A stretch of 50,306 nt of DNA from DATATB01 sp036268995 (lineage in GTDB: Bacteria > Planctomycetota > Planctomycetia > Pirellulales > PNKZ01). Under the pieces are notes generated by a model. The model worked only from the letters and a program-made list of their open reading frames with translations, made no database searches and was not told the origin of the DNA. Below are positions 9,252 through 16,484 of the stretch, in pieces (the first letter of the stretch is position 1; each line of letters starts with the position of its first letter). The stretch is from positions 1 through 50,306 of the forward strand of contig DATATB010000102.1 in NCBI GenBank assembly GCA_036268995.1, given 5' to 3'. Position numbers and translations under genes: made by a program.

Positions 9252-9429
9252 CTGCGTGCTATCAGCGCTATTGTACGCAGCCGGCGCCCGGCGACCACCG
9301 GTCGCGGCTTTATGGCGGTTGCGGGCCGTGCCCGGCGGCAACCGAGCTTGCGTCAAACGGCCGATCCGCGGAAGATATGCCCGCAATCAGTCTTTTTGGG
9401 CACCCGCGGCAGGCAAGGAGGCATGCGCG

Positions 9430-10158
9430 ATGCGTTGCGGCAGCAGGATTGGATGGGGTGGCTTGGCACTCATCGTGTTGGGCGTCTGCGGATGCAACAA
9501 GACCGCGGATAGCGGCAGTCCGGCCGCCGTCGCCACGATGGAAGCCAAGGCGCCGGCCGCGCAGCCCGGCACTACGACGGCGCCCAGCGGTGCAGCGGTC
9601 AAAGCTCGCCCGGTCGACAACGTGCGGGCGATGTTGGCGCGTGGTGATGATCTGCATCCGATCGTCGTGCTGCACACTTCGATGGGCGACATGGTGCTGC
9701 GCCTCGATGCCGAACGCGCGCCGCGCACCGTCTACAATTTCATGAGCTACGCGGCCAGCGGCCACTACAACGACACGATCTTTCACCAGGTCGAGGCCGG
9801 CTATGCCGTGCTGGGCGGCGGCTATACGGCGGAGTTCGACGAGAAGCCGGTCCGCTATCCGATTCATAATGAGGCGGCGCCGGGCATGAAGAACCGCCGC
9901 GGCACCATCGCCATGGCTCATCAACCAAGCGATGCCGACAGCGCCACGTGCCAGTTCTTCATCAACCTGTCGGACAATTCGAGCTTGGATTGTCAGTCCG
10001 ACGATCCAAAGCAGCGCGGCTACTGCGTCTTTGGCGAAGTCATCGAAGGGCTGCAAGTGCTGGAAAAGATTTCGCAGGTCAAGGTCCACAGCGTCAAGCA
10101 GTTTCCCAGCGTGCCCGTGCAGTCCGTGATGATTCGGGCCGTCACGCGTCTGCGTTAG
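9430..10158 (+). CDS. Cyclophilin-type peptidylprolyl isomerase lipoprotein
   Basis: 242 aa. AAGGAGG lies eight bases before the ATG at 9430. A signal peptide ends in a lipobox-like GVCGC (Cys22), then a low-complexity Ala/Thr linker to about residue 60, then a cyclophilin domain: TSMGDMVLRL, AERAPRTVYNF, DTIFHQV, AMAHQPSDADSATCQFFINL and YCVFGEVIEGLQVL. The family catalyses cis-trans isomerisation of prolyl bonds; the lipobox places this one outside the cytoplasmic membrane. Several positions that are usually Arg/Phe in active cyclophilins read FHQV instead of FHRV, so activity may be reduced. The stop codon touches a 101-bp inverted-repeat element. Confidence 0.9.
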   Translation: MRCGSRIGWGGLALIVLGVCGCNKTADSGSPAAVATMEAKAPAAQPGTTTAPSGAAVKARPVDNVRAMLARGDDLHPIVVLHTSMGDMVLRLDAERAPRTVYNFMSYAASGHYNDTIFHQVEAGYAVLGGGYTAEFDEKPVRYPIHNEAAPGMKNRRGTIAMAHQPSDADSATCQFFINLSDNSSLDCQSDDPKQRGYCVFGEVIEGLQVLEKISQVKVHSVKQFPSVPVQSVMIRAVTRLR

Positions 10159-10258
10159 GATCGGTCGAAAAATAACTTCGGTTTTTCTCCGCTCCCTCAC
10201 CCTGCCCTCTCCCAAAACGGGAGAGGGGTTTGTGGAGAAGTTATTTTTCGACCGATCC
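10158..10258. repeat. 101-bp hairpin element with 22-bp terminal inverted repeats (MITE/REP-like)
   Basis: Bases 10158-10179 are a perfect inverted copy of 10237-10258. Inside lies a second hairpin (CCTCTCCC 10206-10213 pairing with GGGAGAGG 10219-10226) preceded by CCCTCACCC. The element starts on the last base of the cyclophilin stop codon. No coding potential. A partial relative of the terminal repeat is at 12398-12427. Confidence 0.85.
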
Positions 10259-10296
10259 GTTAGCTCCCCAAGGGGCGCACTCGCATCGTTGATCGC

Positions 10297-11208
10297 ATGC
10301 TCTCATCGCGCCATCAGCGCTGGTGGATCGGCGTTTGGCTGCTGGCCGGCGGCTGTGCCCACCTGCCGTATGAGTATGGCCACTTTCCGGCCGCGCATTC
10401 CGAGGACGCTCCGCAAGAAGTCGTGGTCGTCTACGGCAAGCCGCGCAAGGCGCTCGATCGCATCGGCTGGGTCGTGGGCATCCCCGATCGGATCCTGCCG
10501 CTGAACTCGAAGATCAACAACCACAAGATCTCGCCCGAGACGACCGACAAGCTCAAGGAGTACCTCGAGCAAAACGATCTCACGGACGTCTATGTCTGCG
10601 TGAATCAGTATGACCCGCGCGGACAATGGCGGCGTCTGCGCACCAACAAGCTGATCCGGCCCGGCTGGCGTTACACCCTAGGCTCGCTGAGCCTGTTGAG
10701 CTATAGCCTGTTTCCCGGCCGCATCTTCGGCGGCGACGAGTACAACCCCTACACCAACAGCTTGTACATCAATTCCGACGTGCCGGCCCTGGTGCTGTAC
10801 GAAGCGGCTTATGCCAAAGACCTTCGCGGCCGCAAGGCGCCGGGCGCGTACGCGGCTGTCAACGACCTGCCGCTGCTGGGCCTGTGGCGAACGACCCACG
10901 GCATGAGCGACGTGCTGAGCTATACCCGTGCCCGCAATGATTGGGAGACCGAGCGCCAGACGTATCACGTGCTGTATCCGCGGATCGGCATCGAGACCAT
11001 GACGCCGGCCGTGCCGTTTGTGCCGGTGTGGTGGGGCAGGCCGCTGCTGGGTGTGGCCGGGGCCGCCGCGGGCCATGCGACCGGCCGCGCGGTAGCCGCG
11101 CATCGCGACAAGCAACTGCATCCCAAGTTGCCGCCCGAAGAAAAAGCCGCCGCCGAAATCCAGCTCACCGGCCACGTTGAACGATTGCCGCCAACGGATG
11201 AACCTTGA
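10297..11208 (+). CDS. Putative lipoprotein, unknown function
   Basis: 303 aa. The N-terminus WWIGVWLLAGGC is a signal peptide with a good lipobox (Cys20). The rest is soluble, with a hydrophobic stretch near 120-135 (LGSLSLLSYSLF) and a Gly/Ala-rich one near 250-270 (LLGVAGAAAGHATGRAV). I recognise no domain. The pattern fits the many planctomycete envelope lipoproteins without assigned function. No ribosome-binding site stands out. It converges with the next gene, with only seven bases between the stops. Confidence 0.72.
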   Translation: MLSSRHQRWWIGVWLLAGGCAHLPYEYGHFPAAHSEDAPQEVVVVYGKPRKALDRIGWVVGIPDRILPLNSKINNHKISPETTDKLKEYLEQNDLTDVYVCVNQYDPRGQWRRLRTNKLIRPGWRYTLGSLSLLSYSLFPGRIFGGDEYNPYTNSLYINSDVPALVLYEAAYAKDLRGRKAPGAYAAVNDLPLLGLWRTTHGMSDVLSYTRARNDWETERQTYHVLYPRIGIETMTPAVPFVPVWWGRPLLGVAGAAAGHATGRAVAAHRDKQLHPKLPPEEKAAAEIQLTGHVERLPPTDEP

Positions 11209-11215
11209 AATACGC

Positions 11216-11836
11216 TTAGCGCGACTTGGCCACCGGCCGCTTGAAATCGGCGTTGTGGCTGGCTTCGAGCCGGTCGAGCAGTTCGGCGGCCGTGTAGATG
11301 CGGCCGGTCGGCCGATTGAAGTTCTTGCCCTCGGGATCTTGTGACAACTGCCGGCCAAGCTCGGCGCCGCCGGAAGTCGTGGTCATGTACTCGAGCATTT
11401 TGTAGCCGTCGGGCCCCTGGATCAGCCGGCGCACCGTGTTGACGCCGTAGGGCATCCGCGCCAAGCGATCGAGCCGGTCGTAGCCGCCAGGATAGCGAGC
11501 GACTTGCCGCATGAACTTGCGGCCTTCTTTCGAACGGGCTTCGAGCACCAGGAAGTCCTTGGCCGGCAGCAGCGACTTGCGTGTTTGCGCTGCATCACGC
11601 GGTGTCCAGCCGGCCTGGCTGAGGCTGGCCAGAATGGCGTCCCAATCGGCTTGCGAAATCAGATCGCCTGGCTGATAGCCCGGCCGGTGATTCAAGTGCG
11701 TGGTGACAACGGCTTCCACCTCTGCGAAATCGGCCAGTTGCCGCACGGCGGCCAAGGTCGAGGATGGCAACACGGCCGCCAACAAGAGGATGGCCCCCAG
11801 CAGTGACCGCAGGCTTCGGTCCGTATGAGTGAGCAT
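11216..11836 (-). CDS. Secreted protein of unknown function
   Basis: About 206 aa. Two ATG codons are adjacent; the second (11836) has the better spacing to GGAGG. A signal peptide (LLGAILLLAAVLPSSTLA) likely ends before AAVRQLADF. The mature part is hydrophilic with no cysteine and no motif I know. A segment near 120-170 with repeated Tyr/Gly/Arg (YPGGYDRLDRLARMPYG) is distinctive. Function unknown. Confidence 0.72.
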   Translation of the reverse strand: MLTHTDRSLRSLLGAILLLAAVLPSSTLAAVRQLADFAEVEAVVTTHLNHRPGYQPGDLISQADWDAILASLSQAGWTPRDAAQTRKSLLPAKDFLVLEARSKEGRKFMRQVARYPGGYDRLDRLARMPYGVNTVRRLIQGPDGYKMLEYMTTTSGGAELGRQLSQDPEGKNFNRPTGRIYTAAELLDRLEASHNADFKRPVAKSR

Positions 11837-11995
11837 CATCTCCTCCGTATCGATTTCGGGTCGAGCATGTCAGTTCAACTTTAGGTTTTTTTTCGCTGGC
11901 TCAGCGACGCTAGCGGCCACCGGTGGCGGTTATACTGGGGCGGCCCAACCCGTCCATGTGGCCCTTCGAACTGTCTAGCCGAGCGAGTGTTGCCG

Positions 11996-12298
11996 ATGTC
12001 GACCCGAGTGATGGCCGTGGGGCGCACGGATCTCGTGCCCTTTACGATGTCGGATCGCTTTAAGCATGAAATTACGTATTTCATGAGTATTCCTGGCGAG
12101 CACGACGTGCCAGCGATGGGGCCAGGCGAATATTGGGTGTCGCTCGCCGAGGCGCGCGAGTGGCTGGAATCCGGTGTCTTTCGCCTGGTTTCGCCCCTGG
12201 ACAGCGAGAATAAAACAGAGGTGGAACTCTCCGAGGAACAGGAGGCGTGGCTGGAATGGATGGTGGAGCACCAGGTGCAGCATGTCCGGCTGGCCTGA
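11996..12298 (+). CDS. Small acidic protein, unknown function
   Basis: 100 aa from the ATG at 11996; a GTG nine bases upstream is an alternative. Rich in Glu, particularly in the last third (EVELSEEQEAWLEWMVEHQVQHVRL), which should form an amphipathic helix. No signal peptide or known motif. It stands alone between a divergent secreted protein gene and the small zinc-ribbon gene. Confidence 0.6.
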   Translation: MSTRVMAVGRTDLVPFTMSDRFKHEITYFMSIPGEHDVPAMGPGEYWVSLAEAREWLESGVFRLVSPLDSENKTEVELSEEQEAWLEWMVEHQVQHVRLA

Positions 12299-12397
12299 GG
12301 TGCTTGTGAGAGCAACTGAGGGGTGTAAGGTTATGGAATCGTTAGCTGGTTTGGCTGGCCCGCAAAACCGGCTAAATCGGCATGCCGGCAGCTAGCG

Positions 12398-12427
12398 GGC
12401 TGGTCGAAAAATGCGCAGTTTTTTCTT
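12398..12427. repeat. Partial copy of the terminal repeat of the 10158-10258 element
   Basis: GGTCGAAAAAT (12402-12412) followed by a T-rich run matches the outer part of the 10158 repeat (GGTCGAAAAAT then GGTTTTTCT). Only one arm is seen. It lies in a 240-base spacer with no other feature. Confidence 0.45.
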
Positions 12428-12538
12428 AGCGCCGCAGGGGCCAAATCGCAGCAGTATTTGATTGAATCCGGGGGTCAAACTTCGTAGGATAACGCCCATG
12501 TCGCACCTTGCAGCTCAACGGTAGAAGGAGTTACCGCG

Positions 12539-12766
12539 ATGGCCGAGACGACCTACTTTGCACAAGAGTGTCCCACGTGCGGCCGCAGCCTGCATATCCG
12601 CGTTGAGTACTTGGGCCGCCAGGTCGTCTGTCAGCATTGCCGCGGGCCGCTGTTGGCCCAGGATCCGGCCATCTCGGGTGCCCCGCCCAGCGAGTCGAGC
12701 CTGCGTTTGTTGCAGCGCGCTGAGGAGTTGCTGGAGCGCGTCGATCGGAAAAGCCATCCCCGCTAG
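12539..12766 (+). CDS. Small zinc-ribbon-like protein
   Basis: 75 aa with a strong AGAAGGAG eight bases before the ATG. Two CxxC pairs (CPTCGRS at 11-14 and CQHCRG at about 32-35) should bind one zinc ion, like a rubredoxin-type ribbon. The C-terminal half is a helix ending RAEELLERVDR. Small ribbons of this kind are common in planctomycetes, but their role is not known to me. The downstream dehydrogenase gene starts 21 bases later, so co-transcription is likely. Confidence 0.75.
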   Translation: MAETTYFAQECPTCGRSLHIRVEYLGRQVVCQHCRGPLLAQDPAISGAPPSESSLRLLQRAEELLERVDRKSHPR

Positions 12767-12786
12767 GCAGTGATTTTTTCGGTGAA

Positions 12787-14010
12787 GTGGCTGCCGCATC
12801 GACATCGCGTTTGGGGGCATTGCTGCCGGTGACAAGCGAAGGAGTGCCGGCCTACGACCTGCTCCTTCCCCGGCAAATCGTCTTCGGCTGGGGACGCCGC
12901 CGCGAACTCGGCCAACTGGCGGCCACGATTGGCTCGCGAGCTTGGGTCGTCAGCGGTTCGCGAACGTTGACTGCCCGATCATGGCCGGAACTTGCCGCGT
13001 CGCTTGAAAGCGCCGGCGTGCAGCCGGAGCTGGCCGTCACGATTTCGCACGAGCCCACGGTCGCCGACGTGGACCAGTTGGCCGCGGTCTTGCGCCAGTC
13101 GCCGCAGCCGCGCGACCTGGTGCTAGGCCTTGGCGGCGGCTCGGCCATCGACTTGGCCAAGGCCGGGGCCGCCATGGCCACGAATCGGCACGGCCGCTCG
13201 GTGGCCGATTTTCTGGAAGGCGTCGGAGCGGGCTTGAAACTCGAGCATGAGCCGCTGCCCGTGATTGCCATGCCGACCACCGGTGGCACGGGCGCCGAGG
13301 CCACGAAAAACGCGGTTATCTCGTCCAGCGATCCGCCGTTCAAAAAAAGCCTGCGCAGCCCGGGCATGGTCCCGCGCCTGGCGCTCGTCGATCCCGAGTT
13401 GGGCACTTCGCTCTCGCCCGAGCGCACGGCGTGGTCGGGGATGGATGCCATCACGCAGCTTATCGAGAGTTACCTGTCGCGCTTTTCGCAGCCGGTGCCG
13501 CGGGCGCTGTGCGTCGAAGGTTTGCGGCAAGCGCTGTTCGCCTTGCCGGTGGCGGTGGCCGACGGCAGCTCGCGCGCGGCGCGCGAAGCGATGGCCCATG
13601 CGGCCCTGCTATCGGGCATGGCGCTGGCCAATTCGGGCTTGGGCCTGGCGCACGGCGTGGCCGCCGCGCTGGGGTGCGTGGCCGACGTGCCGCATGGGCT
13701 GGCCTGCGCTATGATGTTGCCGGTGGCATTGCGCGTGAACCGCGAAACCTGTCTGCCGGCGCTCGCGCGCTTGGCTCGCGACGTTCTGGACCGCAATTTC
13801 GCAGACGATCGCCAGGCGGCCGATGCGCTCGTTGCCACGATCGACGATCTGGGGCAGCATTTGGGCATTGCGCGGCGGCTGCGAGACTTGGGCATGGCTC
13901 GCCAGCAGCTTGACGCGTTGGTCCCTGCCTCGCGGGGAAACAGCATGAACGGCAATCCGCGTGCTTTGACCGACGAGCAGCTGCGCGCGACGCTGGAGGA
14001 GCACTGGTGA
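12787..14010 (+). CDS. Iron-containing (group III) alcohol dehydrogenase
   Basis: 407 aa from GTG 12787 (no clear ribosome-binding site; a start up to 15 codons later is possible). Family hallmarks: NAD-binding LGLGGGSAIDLAKA, PTTGGTGAEAT, and metal ligands Asp220 (SGMDAITQ), His in LAHGVAAALG and His in VPHGLACAMMLP. The position that is usually the second ligand His (DALTHxIE) is Gln224 here, a variant I believe occurs in other annotated family members. Metal-dependent NAD(P)-linked oxidation or reduction of an alcohol/aldehyde is expected; substrate unknown. It overlaps the sugar kinase gene by four bases (GTGA), so the two probably act on one carbon substrate. Confidence 0.9.
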   Translation: MAAASTSRLGALLPVTSEGVPAYDLLLPRQIVFGWGRRRELGQLAATIGSRAWVVSGSRTLTARSWPELAASLESAGVQPELAVTISHEPTVADVDQLAAVLRQSPQPRDLVLGLGGGSAIDLAKAGAAMATNRHGRSVADFLEGVGAGLKLEHEPLPVIAMPTTGGTGAEATKNAVISSSDPPFKKSLRSPGMVPRLALVDPELGTSLSPERTAWSGMDAITQLIESYLSRFSQPVPRALCVEGLRQALFALPVAVADGSSRAAREAMAHAALLSGMALANSGLGLAHGVAAALGCVADVPHGLACAMMLPVALRVNRETCLPALARLARDVLDRNFADDRQAADALVATIDDLGQHLGIARRLRDLGMARQQLDALVPASRGNSMNGNPRALTDEQLRATLEEHW

Positions 14011-14954
14011 TTGTCGCGGCCGGACTGACGCCTGCCTGGCAACAAATCCTGTGTTTCGACCAACTGACGTTGGGCGAAGTCAACCGCGCCGCCCAGGCAT
14101 ATTGGTGCGCGTCGGGCAAAGTTCTGAACGTCGCCGTAGCGCTCAAGCACCTGGGAGCCGAGTGTCGCACGGTCTGCCCTCTGGGCGGGCCGGCCCGTCC
14201 GGCGATCGAGCAGGAACTGGCCGCGCTGGGCCTGGACGTAACTTGGATCGACAGCCAAAGGCCGACGCGCGTCTGCACCACGCTCATCGATCGCACTAGC
14301 GGCGTCGTCAGCGAACTGGTTGAAAACTCGCCTCCGCTGGAGCCGGGCGAATTGGCTACGTATATCGATGCGTTTCGCGAGGCCGCCCGCGGCTCCGAGA
14401 TTGCCGTGCTCAGCGGCTCGCTGCCGGCCCTCGCGCCCCCGGACTTTTATCGCCAATTGCTTTCGGGCTCGAAGCTAGCGGCGGTAATCGACGCGCGCGG
14501 ACCGGAGCTGTTGGCCACGCTCGAATTGCGTCCAATGGTGGTCAAACCCAATCGCGAGGAGTTGGCGCGCACGTTGGGACGCTCGCTGGATACCGATGCC
14601 GACCTCGTCGAGGGCATGCGTCAGCTCAACCAGGCCGGAGCGGTCTGGGTCGTGGTCACTGCCGGCAAGCGTCCGGTATGGATGTCCTCGAGCGAAAAGG
14701 TGTTGCGGTTCGAGACTCCGACGGTCGCTAAGGTCGAAAACCCCATCGGCTGCGGCGATTGTCTGGCCGCGGGCATTGCCTACGGGCTCGCACTTGGCAA
14801 CAGCCCGCAAGACGCGGTGAGCCTGGGTATGGCTGCCGCGGCCGAGAATCTGGCGCATGTACTGCCGGCTCGATTGCAGCGCGACGTGGTGTTCAAACTC
14901 GCTGCTTCGATCGAAGGTACGAGCCCTGCGGCCGCTGCCGGCGGTTTATCCTAA
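14007..14954 (+). CDS. PfkB-family sugar kinase (1-phosphofructokinase/tagatose-6-phosphate kinase type)
   Basis: 315 aa, GTG start overlapping the dehydrogenase stop. N-terminal GLTPAWQQIL and ASGKVLNVAVAL match the substrate-binding start of the FruK/LacC branch. VVKPNREEL and the catalytic NPIGCGDCLAAG (normally GAGD, with Asp as base) match the ATP-side motifs. ATP-dependent phosphorylation of a sugar or sugar phosphate is expected, in the cytosol. The last three codons overlap a small opposite-strand gene. Confidence 0.9.
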   Translation: MIVAAGLTPAWQQILCFDQLTLGEVNRAAQAYWCASGKVLNVAVALKHLGAECRTVCPLGGPARPAIEQELAALGLDVTWIDSQRPTRVCTTLIDRTSGVVSELVENSPPLEPGELATYIDAFREAARGSEIAVLSGSLPALAPPDFYRQLLSGSKLAAVIDARGPELLATLELRPMVVKPNREELARTLGRSLDTDADLVEGMRQLNQAGAVWVVVTAGKRPVWMSSSEKVLRFETPTVAKVENPIGCGDCLAAGIAYGLALGNSPQDAVSLGMAAAAENLAHVLPARLQRDVVFKLAASIEGTSPAAAAGGLS

Positions 14955-15077
14955 GATCAGATATCCGGCCAAGCCGACTAGTCCGATCAACGGATAAATG
15001 TCGACCCACTGGAAGCCCATCGGTTCGCTTTCCTTGGTTGGCTCGTGGCGACTGGATCGGCCCTGTTTCATTTCCAT
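14946..15077 (-). CDS. Tiny membrane protein (43 aa), convergent overlap with sugar kinase
   Basis: Frame from ATG 15077 (or 15071) to TAA 14946. The charged N-terminus MEMKQGRSSRHEPTKESEP precedes a hydrophobic C-terminus, PLIGLVGLAGYLILG, long enough for one membrane pass. GGGGGC lies before the first ATG at suitable spacing. The stop is nine bases inside the end of the kinase gene. Too short to be sure; the clear head/tail split and ribosome-binding site support it. Confidence 0.45.
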   Translation of the reverse strand: MEMKQGRSSRHEPTKESEPMGFQWVDIYPLIGLVGLAGYLILG

Positions 15078-15598
15078 CGATAGCCCCCGTTTTCACGCAT
15101 GACTCGGTGATAGGTTGATGGCCAACTGGCTGGCCAACGGCGATGCGTGAGATGCTGAATACTGGGGCTAATGCATTCCGGATGCCACAAATGGGTGTGA
15201 CTCGCCGGCTGCTGGTCAGCGACCGGCCATTGACGATGGCTAACCGTTGCAACACAAAAGAATTACGAATAGTTAATTTTTCTTGGGTCGCAGGCCGAGC
15301 GTGCCCCCCTTCTGCGAAGAATTCGGGCAACTTCTCGTGAAACCTGCTGACAATTGTGGCGTTTTCGCCACGCCTGGCGTTGCCGCCGGGTGCATGTTTG
15401 GCCTTTGCCGGATGAGACGTGGCGGACGGCACTGCTTCATCATTGCGGAATGTCGCCGCCGCCTTGCGTTCTGCAATGCCTCAGAAGCTCGCCAGCCGGC
15501 AGATTTTGGATTAGAGTAAGGGCTTGAGGCGGCCTGCCGCCTGTTTTGCCGGGCATATTAATTCCCACCTGCCCGAACCTTTAGCCGGAGCACGTTCC
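15078..15598. other. Intergenic region without recognised gene
   Basis: 520 bases. No frame on either strand has a credible start and composition. A short palindrome AGGCGG-CCTG-CCGCCT (15527-15542) followed by GTTTT could act as a terminator or a structured leader before the LRR gene. AT-rich sequence around 15263-15290 may hold a promoter, but I see no clean boxes. Confidence 0.4.
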
Positions 15599-16402
15599 AT
15601 GAAATTTGTTGGGCCCCTGGGCTGTTGCGCAATCATTGTCGGGCTCGCAGGCATCGGCCACGCACAGCAGCTAGACCCGCAGCAGGCGGTGCACGAAATC
15701 ATGAATGCGGGCGGCAAGGTGGGACTTTATCGCGGCACAGTCGTGCGCGTGCTGTTCAAAGATCCCAAGACCACCGACACCGCGCTCGACTATGTCCAGG
15801 GCTTCAACAACCTCATGCTGCTGGACCTGGCCAACACGCGCGTCACCGACGAGGGCCTGGCCAAACTCGCAGGGCTGAACGAACTCTCGACCCTGAACCT
15901 CGAGAACACACAAATCACTGACGCGGGACTGGCGCATCTCCGCGGATTTACAAAAATGCAAGTGCTCAACCTGGCCCATACTCACATCACCGATGCCGGG
16001 CTCGCGAATCTCAAGGGCATGACCAAGCTGCAAAGCCTCAAGCTCACCGGAACCACCGTGGGCGATGCTGGACTCAGTTATCTCCGGCCGTTGATGAAGC
16101 TCGAGATCGTGGGTCTCGGTGGCACACGCATTACCGACAACGGCCTGGTCGCGCTCAAGGGCATGACCACAACACTCGACCTGGGCAGCACCCACGTCAC
16201 CGACGCCGGCATGGTTCATCTGCGGCGACTCTCCGCACTAGAGGATGTGGATCTCGATCACACCGACGTCTCCGACGCCGGCATCGCCAACTTGAAGGGC
16301 TTGACCAAAATCAAGCGCGTCCGCGTCGATCAGACACAAGTCACCGACGAAGGCGTGAAGATGCTGCGCGACGCGTTTCCCAACGCCGAGATCGTGCACT
16401 AA
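15599..16402 (+). CDS. Secreted leucine-rich repeat protein
   Basis: 267 aa from ATG 15599. The signal peptide (GCCAIIVGLAGIGHA, cleavage near AHA-QQ) is followed by about eight repeats of 24 residues with the pattern L..L.L..T.ITDAGL..L, for example LNLENTQITDAGLAHL and LNLAHTHITDAGLANL. This is the DAG-type LRR found in many planctomycete extracellular proteins; it makes a curved binding surface, usually for protein partners. No enzymatic domain. The gene ends 18 bases before a double-hairpin repeat. Confidence 0.88.
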   Translation: MKFVGPLGCCAIIVGLAGIGHAQQLDPQQAVHEIMNAGGKVGLYRGTVVRVLFKDPKTTDTALDYVQGFNNLMLLDLANTRVTDEGLAKLAGLNELSTLNLENTQITDAGLAHLRGFTKMQVLNLAHTHITDAGLANLKGMTKLQSLKLTGTTVGDAGLSYLRPLMKLEIVGLGGTRITDNGLVALKGMTTTLDLGSTHVTDAGMVHLRRLSALEDVDLDHTDVSDAGIANLKGLTKIKRVRVDQTQVTDEGVKMLRDAFPNAEIVH

Positions 16403-16420
16403 AGACGAACGCCGCCGGCT

Positions 16421-16484
16421 GTAGCGGAATTCCTGAGAATTCCGACCCGCGCCGGCCGGTCGGAAGTTTCACAACTTCCGCTAC
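16421..16484. repeat. Double-hairpin element (GTAGCGG...CCGCTAC)
   Basis: 64 bp. Outer ends GTAGCGG (16421) and CCGCTAC (16478-16484) are inverted. Inside are two hairpins: GGAATTC-CTGA-GAATTCC and GGAAGTT-TCAC-AACTTCC, joined by a GC-rich linker. It lies between two convergent genes, and the stop codon TAG of the minus-strand gene (16481-16483) is part of it. Confidence 0.8.

Noticed and set aside
15273..15476. Minus-strand frame ending in GLRPKKN, upstream of the LRR gene
   Set aside because: Composition is random-like, no ribosome-binding site, no recognisable domain.
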